Assembly: GCF_009296025.1 (NCBI RefSeq)
Contig: NZ_CP045178.1
Coordinates: 7,936,001-8,000,000, forward strand
From: Streptomyces tsukubensis
GTDB lineage: Bacteria; Actinomycetota; Actinomycetes; Streptomycetales; Streptomycetaceae
Reading direction: 5' to 3'
DNA length: 64,000 nucleotides
In this document: in pieces, positions 46,990-55,626 of the stretch
Position numbering within the stretch: the stretch's first letter is position 1
Layout of the letters: each line of letters begins with the position of its first letter
Notes under the pieces: model-generated
Seen by the model: the letters and a program-made list of their open reading frames with translations, nothing else
The model's database searches: none
Told to the model about the DNA's origin: nothing
Translations under genes and position numbers: made by a program

Positions 46990-47073
46990 TCAGCGTCCGC
47001 GACAACACGCGGCGGAGGCCACCCGCAGCAGGTCGATATGACCGCGCGTAGTGAGCCGAACTGATCGCGACAT
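46990..47073 (-). CDS. Cysteine-sensing leader peptide upstream of ssuD
   Basis: A complete 27-residue frame (ATG 47073, TGA 46990) containing the actinobacterial leader signature GHIDLLRVASAACC with two adjacent cysteine codons (TGT TGT), then RGR. This is the arrangement expected for cysteine-dependent attenuation or reinitiation control of a sulfur operon. It is too short for normal gene finders. The second such leader in the window is at 19683. Confidence 0.8.
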   Translation of the reverse strand: MSRSVRLTTRGHIDLLRVASAACCRGR

Positions 47074-47236
47074 GCGACAGAACGTAGCGAGACCTTGCTG
47101 GCACGGTCAACGGTGTCTCGTCACCCGGACAGCCGTAGGGCCGGGATCCGAGCAGTACAGAGCCACGCTTCACTCCTTGCGGGACACCGGGCCGGCCACT
47201 CCCGCATACTCGCGAACGATGGGGAAGGATGAGGGA

Positions 47237-47662
47237 ATGTCCGATGCCTTCACCACACGTGTACTCGACATCCACAGCGGCTCCGACGAGAAGGTGGTCG
47301 ACCTCACCCGCGACTGCGAGGCATTCCTCCGCGAGGCCGCCCGCGGACGCGACGGTCTCCTGAACGTCTTCGTACCGCACGCCACCGCGGGAATCGCCGT
47401 CATCGAGACGGGCGCCGGCAGCGATGACGACCTACTGGAGCAACTGCACGTCCTGCTGCCCGCCGACGACCGCTACCACCACAGCCACGGCAGCCCCGGC
47501 CACGGCAGAGACCACGTACTCCCGGCGCTGGTACCCCCGCACGCCACGTTCCCCGTTATCGGTGGCCGACTGGAACTGGGCACCTGGCAGTCGGTGTGCT
47601 TGGTCGACACGAACGTCGATAATACCGATCGTAAAGTTCGGCTGAGCTTCCTCGGCCAGTGA
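47237..47662 (+). CDS. YjbQ family protein (UPF0047)
   Basis: A 141-residue cytoplasmic protein of the YjbQ fold, reported to have weak thiamine-phosphate-synthase activity in other bacteria. Motifs: LLNVFVPHATAGIAVIETG, DRYHHSHG, GRDHVLPALVPPHATFPVIG, LELGTWQSVCLVDTN. The histidine-rich stretch suits metal binding. The start at 47237 is preceded by GGATGAGGGA. Single gene at the left edge of the accessory block. Confidence 0.92.
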   Translation: MSDAFTTRVLDIHSGSDEKVVDLTRDCEAFLREAARGRDGLLNVFVPHATAGIAVIETGAGSDDDLLEQLHVLLPADDRYHHSHGSPGHGRDHVLPALVPPHATFPVIGGRLELGTWQSVCLVDTNVDNTDRKVRLSFLGQ

Positions 47663-48126
47663 GCCGCGTTTGGTGGGCCTGGAGGGTAACTCCGACCGGT
47701 ACTGACTCGAAGCCCTACGGCCGTCGGGTGAGCGTGTCACAGATGGAAGCGGGTTCTTCGTCCGCTGGTGGTACTCCTGCGTTCTCTTGCCGGTGGCCGG
47801 GGGAGTAACCGCAGAGGGCGACGTGACTGTAGTGGTCACGGCGCTTGCGGTGGCGAAGCGTCACCAGCGCGGCTGTCGACGGGCGGCAGGGCGAGCGTTC
47901 TCGACCGGTCGGCCTCCTTGTAGAGGCACCCCTCACGGGTCGATCGGGCGAGTGCCCAGGATGCGGTGCTGGCGCCGGTTGGCGACGCTCGGCCAGCCGG
48001 GCAACCAGGTGTTGAGTCATCCGTTTTGGGGAAAGTCCGACCGGGCACTGATACGCCCGGCATGTGCGACAGTCCACGCTGGCGCGCGTCCGACGCGGTC
48101 GCCTGGATGAGCGAGCGTAGGGAGCG
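47663..48126. other. Gene-free left flank of the accessory block
   Basis: 464 bases without a convincing gene, tRNA or attachment-site-like repeat. It presumably contains the promoter of the large STAND gene. Confidence 0.4.
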
Positions 48127-51100
48127 ATGGTGACACTGTGGCCAGGCGGCGAGACGGACAAGTTCGGCAACCGCTATGAGGGAGCCTGGACGATCAGACA
48201 CGCCCTGTACGTGCTGCTAGGCACGGGGATGTCGATCACCCTGGAGCCGGGCTCTCCGTTGGGGGACGACGTTGAGTTCTCCTACCGCCACGCGGGTGGG
48301 ACCCAGGTGCACCAAGTCAAGCGGCAGAACCGTGATGCGAACAGCTGGAATGTCGCTTCCCTCCGTGACAAGGGTGTGTGGAGCAACCTGCGGACCCATG
48401 TTGACGCGGGCCACGCGTTCCACTTCGCCTCCTTGGTCCCCGCTCGTGCGCTCCACGAGCTCGCCGACCGTGCCCGGCGCTCAGACACCTCCGCCGACTT
48501 CGAGACGGAGTGGCTCACCGACGGTCTCCAAGGCTCGTTCGACGCCCTCGCCGCGGCCGACATCTATGGGTCAGCCGCGACAGCCTGGCGCATGCTACGA
48601 GGACTCTGGGTGGAGTGGCACAACGAGCGGGACATCGTGCACACCAACGCGGTCCTGGCCGAGCAGGTCCTTGCCGGGGCCCCGGGCCGCCTCGCGGGTC
48701 TCGCACTCGGTGATCTCCTGCTGAACAGCTCGGGAGTCACGCTCGACGCGCCTGCCATCAACGCCCGGCTGGGAGAGTACGGGCTGAGGCGGGTCAGACG
48801 GGAGGACATCGACGAGGTGACGGCTGCGGTGAGCGCGGTGACGCGCCGATGGGCAGCGAGCGTCGAGCGTGAACTGTTCCGCCCCGCGATCCCCCGAGAA
48901 GCAGCTGATCAGCTGGTGGAACAGGCCCGGAGCGACGCGCAGCAGGTCATCGTACTTACGGGTGCTGCCGGCGGTGGAAAGAGCGCCGTGCTGCACCAGG
49001 CCCTGGGCGCCCTCACCAAACTGGACACCACGGTGCTCGCCTTCCGACTCGACCGGTTGGCGCCCTTCGCCTCGACCCATGAGCTAGGCCGGGGTGTCGG
49101 GCTGACCATGTCACCGGTCAGTGCTCTCGGAGCCGTGGCGAACGGGCGCCCCTGTGCGCTGATCGTGGACCAGCTCGACGCGATCAGCCTGGCATCGGGC
49201 CGCATCCCGAACACCTTCGACGCGGTGGCCGACCTCATGGACGAGGCACTGGCACACCCAGCCATGCGCGTCGTCCTTGTGTGCCGGGCGTTTGACGCCA
49301 CGGCCGATCCACGGATTCGTCAACTCACCGCATCCGACCGTTGCGCGCACATCTCGGTTGAGTCGCTCTCTGACGCCCAGGTCGTCGCCGCGCTCGCAAG
49401 TATGGGCCTCTCCGTCTCTTACCTAACGCCGTCGCAACGCGGTCTGCTGCGGTCACCGCTGCATCTGGCTCTCCTGTCTCGGGTCGCCGACCAGGAGGAA
49501 GCCCTCTCCTTCCCCACACCCCGGCAGCTTTTCGACGCCTTCTGGGACACCAAACGAAAGGACTGCACGCGTCGCCAACCCTCCGTGCGCTTCCACGAGG
49601 CCGTCTCGACCGTCGTAGCGGCTATGAGCACGCGGCAAAGGCTCTCTGTCCCTGACAGCGTGCTCGACGCGGACGATCTTGCCGTGAGTGCGGACGTGCT
49701 GGTGTCGGAGCACATCTGTGTGCGAGACGGACGTCAACTGGCCTTCTTCCACGAGAGCTTCTTCGATTACGCCTTCGCGCGCGACTGGCTTCGGCGGGAC
49801 GAGAGTCTGGTCTCCTTCCTTACCGGTGGGGAGCAGGAGCTCTTCCGTCGCGGGCAGGTGCGCCAGGTCCTCGTCCACCTGCGGGACCTGGACCCTGAGC
49901 GGTTCGTCGAGGAGGTTGAGGCACTGCTCACGAGTCCGGAGATCCGGTACCACCTCAAAGACGTCACCTTGGCCGTGCTGCGAGGCCTGGAGGCCCTCAC
50001 CGCTGGTGAGTGGGGAGCCGTCGCGCGGGTGCTGGAAACCCACCCCCTTTTCCAGGCCCAGCTCGTGAGCGCGATCAGCAACGCCGCGTGGTTTTGGCGC
50101 GCGGATGACGAGGCAGCGCTCGACGATTGGCTGACCAGCGCCGATGAAAGGGAACAAGAGTGGGCCGTACGGATGATGGCCGCAGCCGCTGATGCGTTCC
50201 CCGATCGGGTGGCCCGCCTCATGGAACCGCATACGGAGGATCCCCGGTTCGGATCCTGGCTGGGATGGGTCGTTCGCTTCGCCGATCTCGCCGCCAGCCG
50301 GAGGCTCTTCGACCTCGTGCTGGATGGGGCACGAACGGGGATCCTCACCGGTCGGGGGCACCTCGTCTGGACATCGTTGCGCGATCTGGCCGACGTACGC
50401 CCCTCCTGGGCAGTCGAGTTGATCGGAGCTATGGTCTCTGACTGTCCGGACGCGCTCCGACTGGAAAGCGACGGTAGGGTCGCTGTCCTGCTCACCCGGG
50501 AGCACTCGGCCATGAGTGTCGTCGAGTCTGCCGCCTCGGGTGCTCCGGAGGACTTCTGCGATCAGGTTCTGCCCCTGCTCCTGGCCGTCATGGCCGCTAC
50601 CGCTATTCCACCGCGCACGGGCTGTCCGGTCTATGACAAGCACTTCATGGTTCGCTATCCCGACGACCGACCCAGCGACTTGGGCGATGCCCTGTTCCAG
50701 GGCGCGGCCCACGCACTGCGGATCCTGGCGAGCCAAGATCCTGCTCGCGCACGGCAACTCGCCACGGGGCTCGCGAGCGTGCCGTACGAGGCGGCGCAGT
50801 GGCTTCTCTACCAGGTTCTGATCGAGGCAGGGCCCGCTCTCGCCCCGTGGTCGGCCGAAATCCTGTTACAGGGCAGGCATCGACTCCTGTCCGGATACGG
50901 ATCCAACATCGTGTGGGGCGCCCGCGAGATGCTGAGCGCGGTGGGCGAAACCCTGCCCGACAACACACTCTTACAGGTGGAGAAGATGCTCCTCCATCTG
51001 CGTATTGCCCCGGACGACGAGCTCTCACCCTGGCACGAGTTCACGCTGCTGACGGCGCTCCCCGAAGGCCGACTGTCCGATGGAGCGGCGCGCCGACTCG

Positions 51101-52572
51101 GAGAACTTCGCAGGCGATACGACGACATGCGCGAACCGGACGAGCCACAGGGGATGACGGCCGGGGTCATCGGTCCGCCCATCCCGTCGGAAGCGGCTCA
51201 GTACATGAGCGGTGACCAGTGGTTGAGTGCCATGAGGAAGCACAGTCAGGACCGCACGGACTGGACGACCTTCACCGGAGGGGCCCGCGAACTCTCCCAT
51301 GTGTTGCGAAGCATGACGGCGGCGGATCCTGCACAATTCTCGCGACTCGCTGTGCGGATGGATGCCGCGATGCACCCCGTCTACGGCGCATCGCTGCTCC
51401 AGGGACTCGGTGATGCGGAGGCCCATGACATCCCCGACACCATTTTCGCAGCGGTTCGTCACCTCGCAGACCAAGGAAGGCCGGCCCATGACCGGTGGCT
51501 GGGGTGGGCGATGCGGAAGTACCTCACCTCTGTACCTCTCGATTTGGTGGCGACGCTTCTGAACCGTGCTCTCGGTTCCGACGACGCAGGTGATTCGGTC
51601 GACGGGGGTCAAGCGGATGCCGACGGCGATCTACTCACCGCAGGGATCAACACTCCCCGTGGCAGTGCCGTCGAGAGTCTGGGCGACCTGCTCATCCACG
51701 CTGCGGACGGCTCCCGGGCCGCCCTGGTTGTACCTCGCCTGGGCAGACTCGCCGCAGACCCTTCGCTTCCCGTCCGGGCGTGTGTGGCTCATCTCCTTCA
51801 TGCCGCGCTGCGATACGACCGGCCTGCGGTAGCCAAGGCGTTCGAGGTGCTCGTCCAAGCCCCCGACCAGCTTCTGGCTTCACCGCAGGTGATTCGCCTG
51901 TTCGTGGCCTTGTGTCATGGTGCCCCGGTGGCGGGCAGACCGGTGATGGAACGGATGCTGCGTTCTCCGATGGCAGTGGTGCGTCGGACGGGTGGGCAAG
52001 TGGCCGCACTGGCAGCGATGGAGTGGGAGACGCCGGATCTGCTGGCGACGGTACTGTCCGGTAACGATGGAGCACAGCGGCAGGGGGCCGCAGACGTGTG
52101 TGCCCAGCGGCTCGTGAACACCGGGGACGCGGCCCTGGCACATCACGCACTGGTCCGGTTCTTTCATGACAGAGGAGAAGATGTGCGGGAAGCCGCCTCC
52201 GCTGTCACCGTCGCACTGCGGGGCCGGCGTCTGAGGCCCGTTCGCCGGACGGTGACCGCGCTGATTGATTCCAAGGCCTTCGCACCGGCCCTGCCCCAGT
52301 TGCTGATCACTCTTGAGGAGGCCCCCGACCGGGTCGACGACTTGGTTCTCGCCTGCGTACGACGGTTCCTCACGGTATCCGGTGCGGCCTCGGCCGATCT
52401 GTCCACCGGCGCGGCAGCTGATGCCCACCACATCGGGAAGCTACTGGTCCGCGCCCATGCCCAGGCAGCCTCAGCCGCGCGCCGGTCCGAGATCCTCGAC
52501 CTGTTGGACCAGTTGCTGCTCCGTGGGGCCTACGGTGTGGCCGAAGCAATCGGCAGCGCCGACCGAGACTGA
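48127..52572 (+). CDS. STAND NTPase with N-terminal nuclease-like domain, Avs-type candidate
   Basis: A 1481-residue, three-part cytoplasmic protein. Residues about 1-150 resemble the restriction-fold (Cap4/DUF4297-like) N-terminus of many defence STAND proteins: GNRYEGAWTIRHALYVLLG, a GDDVEF acidic site and TQVHQVKRQN, giving a D/E...QVK pattern. Residues about 270-560 are a NACHT/STAND ATPase with Walker A VIVLTGAAGGGKSAV (about 277-286) and Walker B CALIVDQLDAIS (about 343-354). From about 600 to the end are alpha-helical repeats, the usual sensor region for phage proteins. Two TTA codons (50866, 50971) imply bldA dependence. Codon use is a little less GC-biased than flanking genes. Antiphage function is inferred from architecture. 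Confidence 0.8.
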   Translation: MVTLWPGGETDKFGNRYEGAWTIRHALYVLLGTGMSITLEPGSPLGDDVEFSYRHAGGTQVHQVKRQNRDANSWNVASLRDKGVWSNLRTHVDAGHAFHFASLVPARALHELADRARRSDTSADFETEWLTDGLQGSFDALAAADIYGSAATAWRMLRGLWVEWHNERDIVHTNAVLAEQVLAGAPGRLAGLALGDLLLNSSGVTLDAPAINARLGEYGLRRVRREDIDEVTAAVSAVTRRWAASVERELFRPAIPREAADQLVEQARSDAQQVIVLTGAAGGGKSAVLHQALGALTKLDTTVLAFRLDRLAPFASTHELGRGVGLTMSPVSALGAVANGRPCALIVDQLDAISLASGRIPNTFDAVADLMDEALAHPAMRVVLVCRAFDATADPRIRQLTASDRCAHISVESLSDAQVVAALASMGLSVSYLTPSQRGLLRSPLHLALLSRVADQEEALSFPTPRQLFDAFWDTKRKDCTRRQPSVRFHEAVSTVVAAMSTRQRLSVPDSVLDADDLAVSADVLVSEHICVRDGRQLAFFHESFFDYAFARDWLRRDESLVSFLTGGEQELFRRGQVRQVLVHLRDLDPERFVEEVEALLTSPEIRYHLKDVTLAVLRGLEALTAGEWGAVARVLETHPLFQAQLVSAISNAAWFWRADDEAALDDWLTSADEREQEWAVRMMAAAADAFPDRVARLMEPHTEDPRFGSWLGWVVRFADLAASRRLFDLVLDGARTGILTGRGHLVWTSLRDLADVRPSWAVELIGAMVSDCPDALRLESDGRVAVLLTREHSAMSVVESAASGAPEDFCDQVLPLLLAVMAATAIPPRTGCPVYDKHFMVRYPDDRPSDLGDALFQGAAHALRILASQDPARARQLATGLASVPYEAAQWLLYQVLIEAGPALAPWSAEILLQGRHRLLSGYGSNIVWGAREMLSAVGETLPDNTLLQVEKMLLHLRIAPDDELSPWHEFTLLTALPEGRLSDGAARRLGELRRRYDDMREPDEPQGMTAGVIGPPIPSEAAQYMSGDQWLSAMRKHSQDRTDWTTFTGGARELSHVLRSMTAADPAQFSRLAVRMDAAMHPVYGASLLQGLGDAEAHDIPDTIFAAVRHLADQGRPAHDRWLGWAMRKYLTSVPLDLVATLLNRALGSDDAGDSVDGGQADADGDLLTAGINTPRGSAVESLGDLLIHAADGSRAALVVPRLGRLAADPSLPVRACVAHLLHAALRYDRPAVAKAFEVLVQAPDQLLASPQVIRLFVALCHGAPVAGRPVMERMLRSPMAVVRRTGGQVAALAAMEWETPDLLATVLSGNDGAQRQGAADVCAQRLVNTGDAALAHHALVRFFHDRGEDVREAASAVTVALRGRRLRPVRRTVTALIDSKAFAPALPQLLITLEEAPDRVDDLVLACVRRFLTVSGAASADLSTGAAADAHHIGKLLVRAHAQAASAARRSEILDLLDQLLLRGAYGVAEAIGSADRD

Positions 52573-52700
52573 GGTCCCGGAGAAGAGAGCGGTGGGTACT
52601 CCCGACATGCGCCGTCGTGCGCCCCGAAGTGCGCTCGCGGTACCGGTGCTCCGAGCGGAAATGAGGGCCGTCGGCACCTGGCGCGTGCTGTGCTGGACAC

Positions 52701-53426
52701 ATGATTCATGGCTTGAACACGGCTGGGTACGCGCCGTTTCTTGACACCTTGACAAAGGAAACACGCACGGCCTTCGCGCGTCTCGGGGCTCGGTGCACCT
52801 TTGCCGTGGGCGACGTGCTGATCAGCGAAGGCGCTTACACGCAGGAGTTGATGGTGCTCCACCAAGGCGTGGTGAAGGTGACGGGCCGGCTGGACGGTGA
52901 CCAAGCGGCGCTCATGGACATCAAGATCGAAGGGGACGTGGTGGGCGAGGTGGCGGCGATGGACCTCGGAACGAGGTCAGCGACGGTCACCGCCTGCGGC
53001 GACGTGGTCGCCACTGTTGTCCCGAGCCACGAATTACTGCCTTTCCTCCGCTCCAACCCCGAAGCGGAGTTGGCCTTCAAGCGGGTGATCGGCGGCCGGC
53101 TGCGCCGTTCCGACCGTTGGCGTCTGGACTTCGGTAGGTACTCAGTCCCGGTTCGGCTGGCGCGCGTGCTCGTCGAGCTGGCGTTGTCGCACGGAAAACC
53201 AGGAAGGAACGCGGTGCGCATCGACGTGAACCTTTCCCAGTCCGAGTTCGCTGCCCTGGTCGGATCCAAGACGAACACTGTGCAGAAGATCCTCGCTCAG
53301 CTCCGAGCGGACGGACTCATCTCCACTGGTGAACGGCAGACCTTCGTATATGACTTGGCCGGGCTGCGACAGGTGGCCCAGTTCAGCGCGCCGTCACGCA
53401 GCGGCACGTCAAGAAGTCCGCATTAA
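52701..53426 (+). CDS. Crp/Fnr-family cyclic-nucleotide-responsive regulator
   Basis: A 241-residue transcription factor. Residues about 20-130 are the cyclic-nucleotide-binding barrel. The phosphate-binding cassette is GEVAAMDLGTRSATV (82-96), with the conserved glutamate and arginine-serine, so cyclic-nucleotide binding is likely. The C-terminal winged helix is SQSEFAALVGSKTNTVQKIL, with LRADGLISTGE. Codon 112 is TTA (53034). First gene of the downstream block, 128 bases after the STAND gene; the next gene encodes a cyclase-like protein that could make its ligand. Confidence 0.88.
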   Translation: MIHGLNTAGYAPFLDTLTKETRTAFARLGARCTFAVGDVLISEGAYTQELMVLHQGVVKVTGRLDGDQAALMDIKIEGDVVGEVAAMDLGTRSATVTACGDVVATVVPSHELLPFLRSNPEAELAFKRVIGGRLRRSDRWRLDFGRYSVPVRLARVLVELALSHGKPGRNAVRIDVNLSQSEFAALVGSKTNTVQKILAQLRADGLISTGERQTFVYDLAGLRQVAQFSAPSRSGTSRSPH

Positions 53427-53511
53427 TACGGATTCCTCGACTGCCCGAGCCCCTTCCTCGCACAGTTGGTGCCCATCGCACCCAACAACCGCTGGAAGGC
53501 GGCGAGGTCCC

Positions 53512-54303
53512 ATGAGTACATCCCTCTTTCCTCCACCCCCGGACGACCTCCCACGCCGTCGGCTGTGCCTGGCCGCGGACGTGGAGCAGTACAGCCGTCT
53601 CGACACCCGGACCCAGTCGGCCGTCCAGTCCGAGCTGGTCCGGATGCTCGACGAGGCGGCGGCGCTGGCCGGGTTGGACCGGACAACTTGGACGCGTCAG
53701 CCGCAGGGCGACCTGGAGTTCGCCGTCCTCCCCGATGCCACGCAGGAGGATGACGTGCTGGGTCCCTTCGTCCACCATCTAGCGGTCCGCCTCGGCGACC
53801 GCAACGCCCGTCCAGCCGCTCAGCGGGTCAGGCTACGGATGGCCGTGGACAGCGGCGTGGTCGTGGACGCCGCCCTCGGCCACGCCGGCCCGGCCCCGGT
53901 CGCCGTGGCGCGGTACGTCAACGCGCCCCAGCTCAGGGCCGTACTCGCCACCCTCACTGCGGCGGATCTTGCCGTCATGGTGTCGGACCGGCTGTACCAG
54001 GACGTCGTGTGTTACGGGCGGTGGGATCTGGACCCCGCGCAGTACGTGCGAGCCCACGTGCGGGTCAAGGAGTTCAGCGGCTACGGATGGATTCGCGTGC
54101 CGGGCCATGCCCCGGACGACGTGCGGTCGGCCGTGGCGGCGACGCCGAAGCCGAACCCCTCGTCGGACACCGGCGCCCCGAGTCGGACGCCGCTGTCCCA
54201 GTACGTCCATCAGGGGGCCGCCGTCGGCCGGGATGTGACCGGCGGCCTCTCCATCGGCCTGCCCGTGCCCCCTCCACCAGCCAGCTCCGGGCCCGCCCGG
54301 TGA
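53512..54303 (+). CDS. Class III nucleotidyl-cyclase-like protein
   Basis: 263 residues. The fold resembles class III adenylate/guanylate (and pyrimidine) cyclases. The first metal aspartate is in LAADVEQYSRL (Asp23) and the second in QPQGDLEFAVL (Asp67). RLRMAVDSGVVVDAALG and VAVARYVNAPQLRAVL are in cyclase order, ending in SDRLYQDVV. The last 60 residues are a linker with HQGAAVGRDVTGGLSIG. Ribosome site GGCGAGG. It overlaps the next gene by one base (TGATG). Whether it makes cAMP, cGMP, cCMP or cUMP, or is inactive, cannot be read here. Confidence 0.6.
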   Translation: MSTSLFPPPPDDLPRRRLCLAADVEQYSRLDTRTQSAVQSELVRMLDEAAALAGLDRTTWTRQPQGDLEFAVLPDATQEDDVLGPFVHHLAVRLGDRNARPAAQRVRLRMAVDSGVVVDAALGHAGPAPVAVARYVNAPQLRAVLATLTAADLAVMVSDRLYQDVVCYGRWDLDPAQYVRAHVRVKEFSGYGWIRVPGHAPDDVRSAVAATPKPNPSSDTGAPSRTPLSQYVHQGAAVGRDVTGGLSIGLPVPPPPASSGPAR

Positions 54304-54581
54304 TGGCCCCCTACAAGGCCGCTACGTGGCGTGAGCGGGCCGACAGCCAGTGGGCGGACTACGGGGTCAACGTCGGCCACGCCGTGTATGGCGGTATTCA
54401 TTTCCACTCGCCAGCGCCCGCGGCGTGGTTCCGGCTCGGGAGCGGGGCGGGACACCCGGCCGGCACGACGTGGCACGTTGCCATGCGGTCGGCCCTGGCG
54501 GCGCTCGCACATACCTGCGGCCGGGCCGCCGCCGCCCTGACCTACCTCCGGCCCGACGAGGCCGGAAAGGAGGAACGATGA
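54303..54581 (+). CDS. Unknown 92-residue protein of the cyclase operon
   Basis: Not recognised. The sequence has WRERADSQWADYGVNVGHAV, VYGGIHFHSPAPAAWFRLG and a helical, alanine-rich second half, and ends DEAGKEER. No signal peptide or clear membrane helix. It starts on the stop of the cyclase-like gene and overlaps the next start (ATGA), so it is translationally coupled and probably a dedicated partner. Confidence 0.7.
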   Translation: MAPYKAATWRERADSQWADYGVNVGHAVYGGIHFHSPAPAAWFRLGSGAGHPAGTTWHVAMRSALAALAHTCGRAAAALTYLRPDEAGKEER

Positions 54582-55321
54582 CAACGACCGGACCAGGGGG
54601 CGTCTTCGCCCGAATCGACCAGAGCGTTCTCGGATTGTCAGACGGTACCCGACCGCCCCTCACGGTATACGTCGGCTCCCGCATGATCCGGCTGTCCTTG
54701 AAGGAGAGCAGGAAGGCCCTCTACGGGGTACGGCGGGATGCGGCACTGCGCGCCGCGGTCTGGAGGCAAGCCGTTACCGAGGCCCGACACGAGCCGCCGG
54801 ACTGTGACGGCGCACGACGGCTGCTCGTCGTCTGGCTGGTCCTCCCCGGCCTGTACCGGAACCTGCACCGGATCCTGAGCCTCTGGCAGCGGGTCGATCG
54901 GGCAGACCTGGAGGCGGAGGCCGTCTTGGCCGTTCTCGCCGCTCTCGACAGGGTGGACCCGGATGATCCGGAGGCGGGGGGCTGTCTGATCAAGGAGGCA
55001 GTGAATCGGATGTGGGCCTACGCGAAGCGTGTCACACAGGAGATTCCTGTCGTCGATATCGGTGCCTTCGCAGAGGCCCGCAATGCCACCGCCGCGCCGG
55101 AGGAACGGTCCTGTCCCCCCGAGGGATGGGAAGTGCACATCACACCCCCGCCCCGCCGCGAGGGTGTGTGCGCGACGCTCCGCTTCGCTGCGCCGAACCG
55201 TCGGCGAGATGACAGTCGGACGGGTACCAGCCTGCCCGACCTGGTCCTCCGCGCCCGCCGCCACACGGAGGCAGACCTTATCGGCACGCTGGTCCTTCGC
55301 CCCGCGGGAGCCCGGCGGTGA
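54578..55321 (+). CDS. Unknown 247-residue protein, helical core faintly sigma-like
   Basis: Not assigned. GGAAAGGAGG precedes the ATG at 54578. Residues about 75-175 form an amphipathic helical block (RLLVVWLVLPGLYRNLHRIL, LEAEAVLAVLAALDRVD, CLIKEAVNRMWAYAKRVTQE) that faintly recalls sigma-70 region 2, with no clear promoter-binding motif. The C-terminus is basic and proline-rich. Coupled to both neighbours by 4-base overlaps. Sigma-like is a weak suggestion only. Confidence 0.65.
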   Translation: MTTTGPGGVFARIDQSVLGLSDGTRPPLTVYVGSRMIRLSLKESRKALYGVRRDAALRAAVWRQAVTEARHEPPDCDGARRLLVVWLVLPGLYRNLHRILSLWQRVDRADLEAEAVLAVLAALDRVDPDDPEAGGCLIKEAVNRMWAYAKRVTQEIPVVDIGAFAEARNATAAPEERSCPPEGWEVHITPPPRREGVCATLRFAAPNRRRDDSRTGTSLPDLVLRARRHTEADLIGTLVLRPAGARR

Positions 55322-55626
55322 GCGGGCGGTCCGGCCCGCCCCTCGGCTTCGCGGAGGCGCTCGACCTGCCCCTGAGCGTCGACCTGCGCACGGCCGCCCG
55401 TGCCTTCGGTATCTGCCCCGGGACGGCGTACAAGCTGATTCGACTCAACGCCTTTCCGTGCCTCGTGCTGCGGGTCGGCGGACGCTATCGCATCCCCACC
55501 GCCTACCTGCTGCGCTCCCTCGGCATCGAGGAGCGGCCGGTGTACGCCGTTCCACTGGAGGACGACGCCGCGCCCGCAGACCCATACGACAACACCGACC
55601 CGCGCACATCGGAGAAGCCCGCATGA
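55318..55626 (+). CDS. Small helix-turn-helix (excisionase/MerR-like) protein
   Basis: 102 residues from a GTG start that overlaps the previous stop (GTGA). The HTH is LRTAARAFGICPGTAYKLIR, followed by a wing-like LVLRVGGRYRIPTAYLLRSLG, the HTH_17 excisionase pattern. It may bind operators of this operon or assist the last gene. No integrase accompanies it, so a recombination role is unlikely. Confidence 0.85.
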   Translation: MSGRSGPPLGFAEALDLPLSVDLRTAARAFGICPGTAYKLIRLNAFPCLVLRVGGRYRIPTAYLLRSLGIEERPVYAVPLEDDAAPADPYDNTDPRTSEKPA

